Source of the DNA: Salininema proteolyticum
GTDB taxonomy: Bacteria; Actinomycetota; Actinomycetes; Mycobacteriales; Micromonosporaceae
Direction of reading: 5' to 3'
DNA: 64,000 nt
NCBI RefSeq assembly: GCF_042685645.1
Contig: NZ_JBHUNX010000001.1
Coordinates: 1,364,001 to 1,428,000, forward strand
In this document: one piece after another, positions 42,918 to 51,713 of the stretch
Numbering within the stretch: position 1 is the stretch's first letter
Layout: every line of letters begins with the position of its first letter
The notes under the pieces: model-generated
Databases searched by the model: none
What the model was told of the DNA's origin: nothing
Seen by the model: the letters and a program-made list of their open reading frames with translations, nothing else
Translations under genes and position numbers: made by a program

Positions 42918-43484
42918 TCACGCCCCGCGCCTCCAAACCTTCGTGTCCAGAAAGTGCTCTACTGCCTCAATGATATCCGCCATGGCGAACACAGAAGAGG
43001 TCAAAGGGCGACCGGGCAGGAACAGGCCGTGGTCACCGCCGGGGATCTCGCAGACGTCCCCGGGCAGCTCATCGGCCAGCGAGGACACCCAGGCGGGGTC
43101 CTCGGTGCCCCCGACCAGCAGATACGGCGCGGAACTGCGCCGCAGCGACTGGACGATCGGATAGTCGTTCAGCAGCGGGCTGAACCAGACGGCCGGAAGG
43201 CTGAAACGCGCGGCCAGGGCGGCCCCCGCCGAACCGATGGACTTGCCCACCAACAGCGGGGGAGCGGAGATGTAGTCGATCTTCTCCAGCATCGCCTGCA
43301 ATTGCTCGCTCACCCCCTCGATGCGCATCTGGGGATCCGAGTTGAGGTAGTCCGGCTCCCTCCACTCCAGCGGATAGACGCTCACACCGCGCGAGCGCAG
43401 GGCGATGTGCGTGTACATGAACAGGGGCCCCTGGATGGAGTAGTTGCGGCCGGGGAGGAAGACCGCCTGTCTGCGAATGGGCAT
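42918..43484 (-). CDS. Small alpha/beta-hydrolase-like protein
   Basis: 188 aa starting MPIRRQAVFLPGRNYSIQGP. Features resemble a compact alpha/beta hydrolase: ISAPPLLVGKSIGSAGAALA gives a GKSIGS nucleophile-elbow-like turn (Ser in GxSxG position), YLLVGGTEDPAW carries a candidate acid, and EIPGGDHGLFLPGR has the terminal His. No signal peptide. Substrate unknown. ATG at 43484 lies exactly 6 nt after a perfect TATACT hexamer. The longer frame up to 43946 is a shadow of moxR. Confidence 0.75.
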   Translation of the reverse strand: MPIRRQAVFLPGRNYSIQGPLFMYTHIALRSRGVSVYPLEWREPDYLNSDPQMRIEGVSEQLQAMLEKIDYISAPPLLVGKSIGSAGAALAARFSLPAVWFSPLLNDYPIVQSLRRSSAPYLLVGGTEDPAWVSSLADELPGDVCEIPGGDHGLFLPGRPLTSSVFAMADIIEAVEHFLDTKVWRRGA

Positions 43485-43490
43485 AAGAGG

Positions 43491-43496
43491 AGTATA
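43491..43496 (-). promoter_or_regulatory. Leaderless -10 element of hydrolase-like gene
   Basis: TATACT on the minus strand, 6 nt (CCTCTT) before the ATG at 43484. The divergent moxR side has TACTGT near 43637 and GAGGAGAG before its ATG, so moxR is leadered. Confidence 0.6.
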
Positions 43497-43668
43497 GAAA
43501 GACGCGAGGTTCCCCCGCCACCTCCGGACGAAGGGCGGGCCGGACTCTGAGAACGCTCTTATGGACGGCGCGCCCAGGGCCCCTACAATAGGGCGATAGC
43601 AGTGCGTCCCCGAACGGCGAGCCGTTAAAGTACTGTCAGACACCCGCAGAACCACACTGAGGAGAGCC

Positions 43669-44730
43669 ATGGCCGACCCGACCGACCCCGACCGCAACCC
43701 GACTCCGGCCGAGCAGGCCGCCCTGCTGGAGAAGGCGATGTTCGAGATCAAGAAGGTCATAGTCGGGCAGGACGCGCTGGTGGAGAAACTGTTCGTCGCC
43801 CTGCTGGCCCGCGGCCACTGCCTCATCGAAGGCGTCCCGGGAGTCGCCAAGACGCTCGCGGTCGAGACCGCCGCCCGCGTCTCGGGCGCGGCCTTCAACC
43901 GCCTCCAGTTCACCCCCGACCTCGTCCCCTCCGACATCCTCGGCACGCGGATCTACAAGCAGTCCAGCGAGACCTTCGACATCGAACTGGGCCCGGTGCA
44001 CACCAACTTCGTCCTCGCCGACGAGATTAACCGGGCCCCCGCCAAGGTCCAGTCGGCCATGCTCGAAGTCATGGCCGAAGGCCGCATCGACATCGGCGGC
44101 AAGTCCTTCCCCCTGCCCAAGCCCTTCCTCGTCATGGCCACCCAGAACCCCATCGAACAGGAAGGCGTCTATCCCCTGCCCGAAGCGCAGCGCGACCGCT
44201 TCCTCTTCAAGATCGTCGTGGGCTACCCGACCGACGCCGACGAACGCGAGATCATCTTCCGCATGGGCGCCAACCCGCCCGAAGCCGAGGCGATCCTCAA
44301 CCCCGAGCAGCTGCTGAGCCTCCAGGCGAGCTCCGACGAGATCTTCGTCCACAACGCCCTGGTCGACTACGCCGTCCGCATCGTCATGGCCACCCGCAAC
44401 CCGGCCGCCGCCGGCGTCGGACACCTGGCCGACTTCATCCAGTACGGCGCCAGCCCGCGCGCCAGCCTCGGACTAGTCCGCGCCACCCGCGCCATCGCCC
44501 TGCTGCGCGGCCGCGACTACGCCCTCCCCCAGGACCTCGACGACATCGCCACCGAAGTGCTGCGCCACCGCCTCGTCCTCACCTACGACGCGCTGGCCGA
44601 CAACATCGACCCCGACCACATCGTCCGCGAACTCCTCGCCGCCGTTCCCGCCCCGACCGTGACGCCGAGGCAGGACGCCGCGCCGAGACCCGTCGAACAG
44701 CCCGCCCAGGGGCAAGCGGGAGCCTGGTAG
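43669..44730 (+). CDS. moxR: MoxR-family AAA+ ATPase
   Basis: 353-aa AAA+ chaperone-like ATPase. Walker A EGVPGVAKTLAVE (~residues 60-72), Walker B FVLADEINRAPAKVQSAMLE, sensor 1 MATQNPIEQEGVYPLPEAQR with the DRF arginine-containing segment. MoxR proteins act with VWA-domain partners, and both the DUF58 and VWA genes follow directly. GAGGAGAG precedes the ATG by 4-6 nt. First gene of a block whose order equals moxR1-Rv1480-Rv1481-fabG1-inhA-hemZ in mycobacteria. Confidence 0.95.
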   Translation: MADPTDPDRNPTPAEQAALLEKAMFEIKKVIVGQDALVEKLFVALLARGHCLIEGVPGVAKTLAVETAARVSGAAFNRLQFTPDLVPSDILGTRIYKQSSETFDIELGPVHTNFVLADEINRAPAKVQSAMLEVMAEGRIDIGGKSFPLPKPFLVMATQNPIEQEGVYPLPEAQRDRFLFKIVVGYPTDADEREIIFRMGANPPEAEAILNPEQLLSLQASSDEIFVHNALVDYAVRIVMATRNPAAAGVGHLADFIQYGASPRASLGLVRATRAIALLRGRDYALPQDLDDIATEVLRHRLVLTYDALADNIDPDHIVRELLAAVPAPTVTPRQDAAPRPVEQPAQGQAGAW

Positions 44731-45624
44731 ATGGTCCCGGCCCTCCAAGGAGTCGACACCGCCAACCTCGACCGGCTCCACCTCCACATAACCCGCCGGC
44801 TCGACGGGCTCCTCCAGGGCGAGTACCTGGGACTCCTGCCCGGGCCGGGCAGCGAGGCCGGAGAGGCGAGGGCCTACCGCCCCGGCGACGACGTGCGCCG
44901 CATGGACTGGCCGGTCACCGCGCGCACCACCGTCCCGCACGTGCGCACGACCGTCGCCGACCGCGAGCTGGAGACCTGGATCGTCTACGACAACTCCGCC
45001 AGCCTCGACTTCGGCACCCAGGACCTGTTCAAGAACGACCTCGCCCTGCGCGCCACCATCGCCTTCACCTACCTCGCCGGGCGCGGCGGCAACCGCACCG
45101 CCGCCGTCCACGCCGGACCGGACGGCCCCGTCATCGTCCCGCCCCGGGGAGGCCGCAAGGGCGCCCGCGCCCTCCTGCACCGCCTCGCCAAGGTCCCGAC
45201 CCAGGCCGGAGTCGGCCTCGACAGGCTCCTGGCCAACGTCAACAAGGCCTCCCGGCGCCGCGGGATGGTCGTGGTCGTCTCCGACTTCCTCGACGAGACC
45301 GACTGGGCCTCCTACCTGAAGAAACTGGCCGTCCGCCACCACGTCGTCGCCGTCGAGCTCCTCGACCCGGTCGAACTGGCCCTCCCCGACGTCGGCGTCG
45401 TGACCTTCAAGGACCCCGAGAGCGGCGCCAGCGTGGAAGTCCAGACCCGCTCCAAGCGCTTCCGCGAACGCTACGCCGAGGCCGCGCGCGAACAGCGCGA
45501 CGCCATCGCCGCCGGACTGCGCTCCGCACCCGCCTCCCACCTGCGCCTGCGCACCGACGAGGACTGGCTGCGTGCCCTGACCACCTTCATAGCAAGCCGA
45601 CGGCACGTCGCCGCCCACCGCTGA
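44731..45624 (+). CDS. DUF58 domain protein
   Basis: 297 aa. The conserved DUF58 stretch is GEARAYRPGDDVRRMDWPVT (~residues 50-70), followed by a degenerate VWA-like fold (LETWIVYDNSASLDFGTQDL, RRRGMVVVVSDFLDETDWAS). Starts on the base after the moxR stop, so translation is coupled. Expected to work with MoxR and the following VWA protein in assembly of a cell-envelope or enzyme complex; the substrate is unknown. Confidence 0.93.
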   Translation: MVPALQGVDTANLDRLHLHITRRLDGLLQGEYLGLLPGPGSEAGEARAYRPGDDVRRMDWPVTARTTVPHVRTTVADRELETWIVYDNSASLDFGTQDLFKNDLALRATIAFTYLAGRGGNRTAAVHAGPDGPVIVPPRGGRKGARALLHRLAKVPTQAGVGLDRLLANVNKASRRRGMVVVVSDFLDETDWASYLKKLAVRHHVVAVELLDPVELALPDVGVVTFKDPESGASVEVQTRSKRFRERYAEAAREQRDAIAAGLRSAPASHLRLRTDEDWLRALTTFIASRRHVAAHR

Positions 45625-45634
45625 AAGAGGAACA

Positions 45635-46585
45635 GTGATCCGCATACTCGAACCCATATGGCTGCTCAGCCTCATCCCCGTCGCCGCGCTCGCAGGGGTT
45701 TACGTCTGGGCTCAGCTGAGGCGCGAGCAGACGGCCGTCCGGTTCGCCAACACGCCGGTCCTCAAGAAGCTCGTGACCTCCAGCCCCGGCTGGCGCCGCC
45801 ACATCCCCGCCTCGCTGGTCATCGCCGCGCTCGTGGTCCTCTCCACCGGCATGGCCAAGCCGGCGGTGGACCGGCTGCAGGAGCAGGAGCGGGCCACTAT
45901 CATCCTCGCCATGGACGTGTCGCTGTCGATGGACGCCACCGACGTGCAGCCGGCCCGCATCGACGCCGCCAAGGAGGCGGCGCTGAGCTTCATCGAGGAC
46001 CTGCCCGAGCAGTACAACGTGGGCCTCGTCCAGTTCGCCGGCTTCGCCACCGTGGTCACCCCGCCGACCACCGACCGCACCCAGCTCTCGCGCGCGGTCA
46101 ACGGCCTGAACCTGGCCGAGGCCACCGCCACCGGCGAGGCGGTCTTCGCCTCCCTGCAAGCGGTCCAGCAGGCCCCCGACGACGGCCAGGGCTCTCTCGC
46201 CCCCGCGCACGTCCTGCTGCTGTCCGACGGCTTCCTGACCACCGGCCGCTCCATGGAGCAGGCCGCCAGCGCCGCCGAACAGGCCGGGGTGCCGGTCTCC
46301 ACCGTCGCGTTCGGCACGGACACCGGGACGGTCGAGATCAACGGCCAGACCATCGGCGTGCCGGTCGACCGCCAGGCCCTCCAGGGGCTGGCCGAGACCA
46401 CCAGCGGCAAGTACTACGAGGCGGCCAGCTCCGAAGAGCTGCGCGAGGTCTACGAGTCCATGGGCTCCTCCCTCGGGCAGAAGACCGTCGCCGAGGACGT
46501 CTCGCGGTACTTCATCGCCGCGGCCCTGGTACTGGTGTTCGCCGCCGCCGGACTGTCGCTGTGGTGGACCTCTCGACTTACCTGA
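45635..46585 (+). CDS. VWA-domain membrane protein (BatA-like)
   Basis: 316 aa. N-terminal helix EPIWLLSLIPVAALAGVYVW, second helix near residues 55-75, then an extracytoplasmic VWA domain with MIDAS motif DVSLSMDATD (DxSxS) and the distal LLLSDGFLTTG; a C-terminal helix YFIAAALVLVFAAAGLSLWW closes it. Same architecture as the Rv1481-type protein. GTG start at 45635 behind AAAGAGGAACA. Confidence 0.93.
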   Translation: MIRILEPIWLLSLIPVAALAGVYVWAQLRREQTAVRFANTPVLKKLVTSSPGWRRHIPASLVIAALVVLSTGMAKPAVDRLQEQERATIILAMDVSLSMDATDVQPARIDAAKEAALSFIEDLPEQYNVGLVQFAGFATVVTPPTTDRTQLSRAVNGLNLAEATATGEAVFASLQAVQQAPDDGQGSLAPAHVLLLSDGFLTTGRSMEQAASAAEQAGVPVSTVAFGTDTGTVEINGQTIGVPVDRQALQGLAETTSGKYYEAASSEELREVYESMGSSLGQKTVAEDVSRYFIAAALVLVFAAAGLSLWWTSRLT

Positions 46586-46691
46586 CGGTAGCGGGCGTGG
46601 CGCGCCACGAAGCCCCCACCACCTGACATCCGGGTCCGACCGGCGGATACCATTTGCGTGACCTTATAAGAACTCTCAGGGGGAACTGCCA

Positions 46692-47396
46692 ATGTCGCGC
46701 ACCGTACTGGTCACCGGAGGCAACCGGGGCATCGGACTGGCCATAGCCCGCGCTTTCGAGAAGAACGGGGACCGCGTCGCCATCACCCACCGCGGCTCAG
46801 GCGCTCCCGAGGGCCTTTACGGAGTCCGCTGCGACATCACCGACCCCGCCTCGGTGGACGAGGCCTTCGCCCAGATCGAGAAGGACCTGGGGCCGGTCGA
46901 GATCCTCATCGCCAACGCCGGGGTCACCGAGGACACCCTCCTGCTGCGCATGAGCGAGGACCAGTTCGAGAAGGTCGTCGACACGAACCTCAAGGGTTCC
47001 TGGAGGGTCGCCAAGCGCGCTTCGTCCAAGATGCTGCGCGGCAAGTTCGGCCGCATGGTCTTCATCTCCTCGGTCGTCGGGCTCCAGGGCAACGCGGGCC
47101 AGACGAACTACGCCGCCTCCAAGGCCGGACTGGTCGGCCTCGCCCGCTCCATCACGCGCGAGCTGGGCAGCCGCAACATCACCGCCAACGTCGTCGCCCC
47201 CGGCTTCGTCGAGACGGACATGACCGCCGAGCTCACCGACGACCAGCGCAAGGCCTACCTCGAGACCATCCCGGCCAAGCGCCTGGCGCAGCCGGAGGAG
47301 ATCGCCGCCGCGACCGTGTTCCTCGCCGGAGAGGGCGCCGGGTACATCAACGGCGCCGTCATCCCCGTCGACGGCGGGCTGGGCATGGGCCACTAG
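46692..47396 (+). CDS. fabG: 3-oxoacyl-ACP reductase FabG (MabA type)
   Basis: 234-aa short-chain dehydrogenase reducing beta-ketoacyl-ACP in fatty acid synthesis. TGGNRGIG cofactor motif (~residues 8-15), NAG in LIANAGVTEDTLLLRM, catalytic Ser in FISSVVGLQGN and YxxxK in TNYAASKAGLVGLA, C-terminal INGAVIPVDGGLGMGH. Start ATG at 46692 behind AGGGGGAA. Followed by the enoyl reductase, as in mycobacterial mabA-inhA. Possible promoter with TTATAA near 46670. Confidence 0.95.
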   Translation: MSRTVLVTGGNRGIGLAIARAFEKNGDRVAITHRGSGAPEGLYGVRCDITDPASVDEAFAQIEKDLGPVEILIANAGVTEDTLLLRMSEDQFEKVVDTNLKGSWRVAKRASSKMLRGKFGRMVFISSVVGLQGNAGQTNYAASKAGLVGLARSITRELGSRNITANVVAPGFVETDMTAELTDDQRKAYLETIPAKRLAQPEEIAAATVFLAGEGAGYINGAVIPVDGGLGMGH

Positions 47397-47446
47397 GGCC
47401 GGCGGACCTCGTACATATTTCGGAGAATAGGAAACTAGGGACAATA

Positions 47447-48211
47447 ATGGGAATTCTCGACGGCAAGACGCTTCTGATCACGGGCGTCATCACGGAGCAG
47501 TCGCTGGCGTTCGGCGTCGCGAAGTACGCGCAGGAGCAGGGCGCGAAGGTCATTCTGACCGGTTTCGGGCGTGTCAGCCTCGTCAAGCGCATCGCGCAGA
47601 AGCTGCCGGAGCCGGCGCCGGTCATCGAGTTGGACGTGACGGACCAGGAGCAGCTCGACGGCCTGGCAGAGGCGCTGCGTGAGCACACCGACCGCATCGA
47701 CGGCGTCCTGCACGCCATCGCCTTCGCGCCCGAGAGCGCTCTGGGCGGCAACTTCCTGCACACCGAGTGGTCGGACGTGGCCAAGGCCGTCGAGGTCTCG
47801 ACCTTCTCTTATAAGTCCCTGGCCATGGCGGCTCTGCCGTTGATGAGCGAGGGCGGTTCGGTCGTCGGTCTGGACTTCGACGCCACGCAGGCGTGGAGCG
47901 TCTATGACTGGATGGGCGTGGCCAAGGCCGGGCTGGAGAGCGTGAACCGTTACCTCGCCCGTGACCTGGGTCCGAAGGGCATCCGCGTGAACCTTGTGTC
48001 AGCCGGTCCGATGCGGACGATGGCGGCGAAGTCCATTCCCGGGTTCGAAGAGTTCGAGCAGGCGTGGAAGGACCGTTCCCCGCTGGAGTGGGACCTGACC
48101 GACTCCGAGCCGGTCGCCAAGGCCTGCGCGGTGCTCATGTCCGACCTTCTGAGCGCCACCACCGGCGAGATCGTCCACGTCGACGGCGGATTCCACGCCA
48201 TCGGAGCCTAG
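47447..48211 (+). CDS. fabI: Enoyl-ACP reductase FabI (InhA type)
   Basis: 254-aa NADH-dependent enoyl-ACP reductase. GKTLLITGVITEQSLAFGVA is the SDR-variant cofactor motif, HAIAFAPESALGG the substrate-loop region, and WSVYDWMGVAKAGLESVNRY gives the catalytic Tyr-x6-Lys of InhA proteins. The codon choice is visibly less GC-biased in places than its neighbours (several GCG/GTC to GGT/CTG changes), though nothing suggests recent transfer. The hemH gene follows after 1 nt. Confidence 0.96.
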   Translation: MGILDGKTLLITGVITEQSLAFGVAKYAQEQGAKVILTGFGRVSLVKRIAQKLPEPAPVIELDVTDQEQLDGLAEALREHTDRIDGVLHAIAFAPESALGGNFLHTEWSDVAKAVEVSTFSYKSLAMAALPLMSEGGSVVGLDFDATQAWSVYDWMGVAKAGLESVNRYLARDLGPKGIRVNLVSAGPMRTMAAKSIPGFEEFEQAWKDRSPLEWDLTDSEPVAKACAVLMSDLLSATTGEIVHVDGGFHAIGA

Positions 48212-48212
48212 A

Positions 48213-49241
48213 ATGAGCGACTACGACGCCATACTGCTGCTGTCGTTCGGCGGCCCGGAGGGCCCCGACGACGTCATGCCCTTCCTCCGCAACGTCACCC
48301 GCGGGCGCGGCATCCCCGAGGAGCGGCTCCTCGCGGTCGCCGAGCACTACCAGCACTTCGGCGGCGTCTCGCCGATCAACCAGTGGTGCCGCGACCTCAT
48401 CCCGCACCTCCAGACGGCCCTGGGCCGTCGCGGCATAGAGCTGCCGGTCTACTGGGGCAACCGCAACTGGAACCCGATGCTGGTCGACACCGTCGCGACC
48501 ATGGCCGAGCGCGGCGTCAAACGCGTCCTGGCCATCGCGACCAGCGCCTACGGCTCGTACTCCTCGTGCCGCCAGTACCTGGACGACATCGCCGCCGCGC
48601 GCGCCGCGGTGGGGGAGAGGGCGCCGGTCATAGACAAGGTGCGCCACTTCTTCGACCACCCCGGCTTCATCGCCGGCTACGCCCAGGGCGTCCGCGAGGG
48701 CCTGCAGAAGATCACCGTCGACGACACGACGCGGCTGCTCTTCACCGCGCACTCCATCCCCTCCTCCATGGAGGAGTACTCGGGGCCAGAGGGCGCGCGC
48801 TACTCCGACCAGGTCCGCGAGGCCGCCGAGCTGACCGTCGCGGCCGCCGGCTGGGAGGGCCCGTGGGACGTCGTGTGGCAGTCGCGCTCCGGCCCGCCGC
48901 AGATGCCGTGGCTCGAGCCCGACGTCAACGACCACCTGGAGAGCCTGGAGAACACCACCTCGGTGGCGGTGTGCCCCATCGGATTCCTCTCCGACCACAT
49001 CGAGGTCCTCTGGGACCTCGACGAAGAGGCCGCTCAGACGGCGCAGAAACTCGGCATCGAGTACGTCCGCACCGCCACGCCGGACCTCGACGGGCCGATG
49101 ACCGAGACCCTGGCCGAACTGGCCGCCGAGCGCATCCAGGGCGTCCCGGTCCGGCGCCTGGGCAAGCTGCCCCTGTGGGACCCGCGCGAGAGCGGCTGCT
49201 GCCCCGCTCAGGCCGCCCCCCGGCCGAGCAAGGGGCACTGA
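48213..49241 (+). CDS. hemH: Ferrochelatase (coproporphyrin III type, HemH/CpfC)
   Basis: 342-aa enzyme inserting ferrous iron into a porphyrin. Starts YDAILLLSFGGPEGPDDVMP; the catalytic segment LLFTAHSIPSSMEEYSGPEG has the invariant His, and VVWQSRSGPPQMPWLEPDVN follows. C-terminal cysteines in ESGCCPAQ match the [2Fe-2S] site of actinobacterial ferrochelatases, which work in the coproporphyrin-dependent heme route. One base separates it from fabI, as in the inhA-hemZ pair of mycobacteria. Confidence 0.95.
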   Translation: MSDYDAILLLSFGGPEGPDDVMPFLRNVTRGRGIPEERLLAVAEHYQHFGGVSPINQWCRDLIPHLQTALGRRGIELPVYWGNRNWNPMLVDTVATMAERGVKRVLAIATSAYGSYSSCRQYLDDIAAARAAVGERAPVIDKVRHFFDHPGFIAGYAQGVREGLQKITVDDTTRLLFTAHSIPSSMEEYSGPEGARYSDQVREAAELTVAAAGWEGPWDVVWQSRSGPPQMPWLEPDVNDHLESLENTTSVAVCPIGFLSDHIEVLWDLDEEAAQTAQKLGIEYVRTATPDLDGPMTETLAELAAERIQGVPVRRLGKLPLWDPRESGCCPAQAAPRPSKGH

Positions 49242-49264
49242 CGGCGCTCTCCGACCGGTCTGAC

Positions 49265-49305
49265 GGGGTGCGGAACCTCCCGCGAACAGCGGGAATCCGC
49301 ACCCC
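49265..49305 (+). terminator. Terminator of fabG-fabI-hemH
   Basis: Outer 10-bp stem GGGGTGCGGA / TCCGCACCCC with an inner TCCCGC / GCGGGA hairpin, starting 23 bp after hemH. Confidence 0.75.
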
Positions 49306-49307
49306 GA

Positions 49308-49337
49308 TTGCCATCAGTGGACACGATAAGGGACACT
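49308..49337 (+). promoter_or_regulatory. Promoter of NfeD-SPFH operon
   Basis: TTGCCA (49308-49313), 18-bp spacer, GACACT (49332-49337), then 6 nt to the GTG at 49344. The same GACACT plus 6-nt arrangement precedes the TrmH-family gene at 50919. Confidence 0.5.
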
Positions 49338-49343
49338 TGGGGT

Positions 49344-49775
49344 GTGGACTGGGTGATCATATGGATCATCGTCGCGGTGATCCTTGGACTGACCGAGCTG
49401 ACGCTCGGCACCTTCGTGCTGGCCATGGTCGCCGTCGGTGCCGGCGCGGCGGCGGTATCCGCCGCACTGGGAGCCCCGCTCCTGGTGCAGGCCATCGTTT
49501 TCGCGGCCGCTACGGGAGTCTCGATGGTGGGGGTCCGGCCCCTGCTGCGCAAGGCTCTCACGAAAGGCCCTCAGAATCTAGCCCTCGGCCCCCGCGCCTA
49601 CGAGGGGACCACGGTCTCGGTGCAGGAGAGGATCGACTCCTCCGGAGGCACCGTTGAGCTCGGCGGCGACATCTGGACCGCCTATCCCCTGGAGCCCGAC
49701 CAGGCCTACGAGCCCGGCGAACAGGTGACCGTGGTCGAAGTCAAAGGCGCGATCGTTACCGTTTGGAGGAGTTGA
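49344..49775 (+). CDS. NfeD-family membrane protein
   Basis: About 143 aa. Two to three N-terminal membrane helices (WVIIWIIVAVILGLTELTLG, VLAMVAVGAGAAAVSAALGA, LLVQAIVFAAATGVSMVGV) and a C-terminal OB-fold domain (GPRAYEGTTVSVQERI to EVKGAIVTVWRS). NfeD proteins pair with SPFH/stomatin proteins at membrane microdomains, and that partner follows after 4 nt. GTG at 49344 (VDWVIIW) is preferred; a TTG at 49308 coincides with the -35. Confidence 0.88.
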   Translation: MDWVIIWIIVAVILGLTELTLGTFVLAMVAVGAGAAAVSAALGAPLLVQAIVFAAATGVSMVGVRPLLRKALTKGPQNLALGPRAYEGTTVSVQERIDSSGGTVELGGDIWTAYPLEPDQAYEPGEQVTVVEVKGAIVTVWRS

Positions 49776-49779
49776 CACC

Positions 49780-50826
49780 ATGGACCCGACAGCAGGTGGA
49801 ATCATCGGCGTCATCATCGCGATCTTCGTGGTGATCGTACTGGTGAAATCGATCAAGATCGTTCCGCAGCAGTGGAACTACGTCATCGAGCGGCTCGGCA
49901 AGTACCGCCGCACCCTCGAGCCGGGGCCGCGTCTGCTGGTCCCGTTCATCGACACGGTGCGCGCCCGCGTGGACCTGCGCGAGCGCGTGGTCAACTTCCC
50001 GCCGCAGCCGGTGATCACCGAGGACAACCTGATGGTCTCCATCGACACCGTCCTCTACTACATCATCACCAACCCGACCGGCGCCGTCTACAACATCGAC
50101 GACTACCTCGCCGGCGTCGAGCAGCTGACGACCACGACGCTGCGCAACGTCGTCGGCGCGATGGACCTGGAGAAGACGCTCACCAGCCGCGAGGAGATCA
50201 ACTCCCGCCTGGCCGCCGAGCTCGACAAGGCCACCGACAAGTGGGGCATCAAGGTCACCCGCGTCGAGCTGCGCGCCATCGAGCCGCCGGCCTCCATCCG
50301 GGACGCCATGGAGAAGCAGATGCGCGCCGAGCGCGACCGCCGCGCCGCCATTCTGAACGCCGAGGGCGTCAAAGCCTCGGAGATCCTCCGGGCCGAGGGA
50401 GAGCAGCAGTCCTCCATCCTCCGCGCCTCGGGTGAGCGCGACGCCGAGGTCCTCCGCGCCGAGGGCCAGGCGAAGGCCATCCAGACGGTCAACGCGGCCA
50501 TCCACAGCTCCAAGCCGACCAACCGCCTGCTGGCCTACCAGTACATGCAGACGCTCCCGCAGATCGCGCAGGGCGACTCGAACCAGATGTGGTTCATCCC
50601 CGCCGAGCTGACCCAGAGCCTCGGCGCCATCGGCAGCGCCCTGGGCGGCATGACCCAGTCCCAGGAGCAGGACGACGAGCTGGACGTCGAGGTCGACACC
50701 AGCGTCCTGCAGGGCGACGAGGCGGCCAAGCGCGCCCTGGAGGCGGCCAAGCGCGCCGCCAGCCAGGTCGCCGACGTCGCCGACGACAAGTCCAAGGCGG
50801 GCGACAAGCGCGCCATCGAAGAGTAG
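49780..50826 (+). CDS. SPFH/Band 7 (stomatin-like) protein
   Basis: 348 aa. An N-terminal hydrophobic anchor (GGIIGVIIAIFVVIVLVKSI) is followed by the SPFH domain (IVPQQWNYVIERLGKYRRTL, RVDLRERVVNFPPQPVITED, YNIDDYLAGVEQLTTTTLRN) and a long coiled coil (RDAMEKQMRAERDRRAAILN through AEGQAKAIQTVNAA), ending in an acidic/Lys-rich tail. Same position as the Rv1488-type protein. Forms oligomeric membrane scaffolds with NfeD. Confidence 0.94.
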   Translation: MDPTAGGIIGVIIAIFVVIVLVKSIKIVPQQWNYVIERLGKYRRTLEPGPRLLVPFIDTVRARVDLRERVVNFPPQPVITEDNLMVSIDTVLYYIITNPTGAVYNIDDYLAGVEQLTTTTLRNVVGAMDLEKTLTSREEINSRLAAELDKATDKWGIKVTRVELRAIEPPASIRDAMEKQMRAERDRRAAILNAEGVKASEILRAEGEQQSSILRASGERDAEVLRAEGQAKAIQTVNAAIHSSKPTNRLLAYQYMQTLPQIAQGDSNQMWFIPAELTQSLGAIGSALGGMTQSQEQDDELDVEVDTSVLQGDEAAKRALEAAKRAASQVADVADDKSKAGDKRAIEE

Positions 50827-50840
50827 GACCCGTTCCAACG

Positions 50841-50868
50841 ATGTGGCCGGCCCTCGGGCCGGCCACAT
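50841..50868. terminator. Terminator of NfeD-SPFH operon
   Basis: Perfect 13-bp stem ATGTGGCCGGCCC / GGGCCGGCCACAT with a 2-nt centre, followed by TC. 15 bp after the SPFH stop. Confidence 0.75.
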
Positions 50869-50906
50869 TCGCGTCGACCCCCTTTACCACCGCGTCCGTC
50901 CCCGGG

Positions 50907-50912
50907 GACACT
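50907..50912 (+). promoter_or_regulatory. Leaderless -10-like element of TrmH gene
   Basis: GACACT, then GGCGGG (6 nt), then GTG at 50919. Weaker than TANNNT but in the same position. Confidence 0.4.
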
Positions 50913-50918
50913 GGCGGG

Positions 50919-51713
50919 GTGGCCGAGAACATCACCGACCCCGCCGACGAGCGCCTGAGGGACTACCGCGACCTGACCGACCTCCAGCTGCGCACCCGCA
51001 TCGAACAGCCCGCCGGGCTGTTCATCGCCGAAGGGCACATGGCCGTCGACCGGGCCCTGCGCGCCGGGTTCCGCATGCGGTCGCTCCTGCTCGAAGAGAA
51101 GCGCCTCGGCCAGTACGGCCACCTCGCCCCCGACGGGGCGCCCGTCTACACCGGGGCCCCCGACGTCATCGAGTCCACCACCGGGTTCCACGTGCACCGG
51201 GGCGTCCTGGCCGCCTTCCACCGCAAACCCCTGCCGACGCCCGCCGAGGTGCTCGCCGGCGCCGGCCGCGTCATCGTCCTCGAAGGACTGAACAACCACA
51301 CCAACATCGGTGCGATCTTCCGCGTCGTGGCCGCGCTCGGCTACGACGCCGTCCTCCTCGCCCCCAACTGCGCCGACCCGCTCTACCGGCGCAGCGTGCG
51401 CGTCTCCATGGGCGAGGTCTTCGCCGTCCCCTACACCTACCTCGACCCCTGGCCCGGCACCCTCGGCGCCGTCAGGGACGCCGGATTCAGCCTGCTGGGC
51501 ATGAGCCCCTCGCGCGGCGCCGTCGACATCAGGGAACTGGACGACGGGCACCGTGAACGGCCGGCGCTCCTCTTCGGCGCCGAGGGGCCCGGGTTGACGC
51601 CCGCGGCCCTGGACGCGTGCGACCAGACGGTCCACATCCCCATGCACAACGGCGTCGACTCCCTCAACGTCGCCGCCGCCACGGCCGTGGCGGCCTGGGA
51701 GATCGCCCGCTAG
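50919..51713 (+). CDS. TrmH/SpoU-family RNA 2'-O-methyltransferase
   Basis: 264-aa SPOUT-class methyltransferase acting on tRNA or rRNA ribose. N-terminal substrate-binding part (LFIAEGHMAVDRALRAGFRM), then the knotted SAM domain: VIVLEGLNNHTNIGAIFRVV (motif 1, Asn and Arg), RPALLFGAEGPGLTPAALDA (motif 2) and VHIPMHNGVDSLNVAAATAV (motif 3). GTG start at 50919. Its TAG stop shares the palindrome CTAG with the TAG of the convergent gene. Confidence 0.92.
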   Translation: MAENITDPADERLRDYRDLTDLQLRTRIEQPAGLFIAEGHMAVDRALRAGFRMRSLLLEEKRLGQYGHLAPDGAPVYTGAPDVIESTTGFHVHRGVLAAFHRKPLPTPAEVLAGAGRVIVLEGLNNHTNIGAIFRVVAALGYDAVLLAPNCADPLYRRSVRVSMGEVFAVPYTYLDPWPGTLGAVRDAGFSLLGMSPSRGAVDIRELDDGHRERPALLFGAEGPGLTPAALDACDQTVHIPMHNGVDSLNVAAATAVAAWEIAR

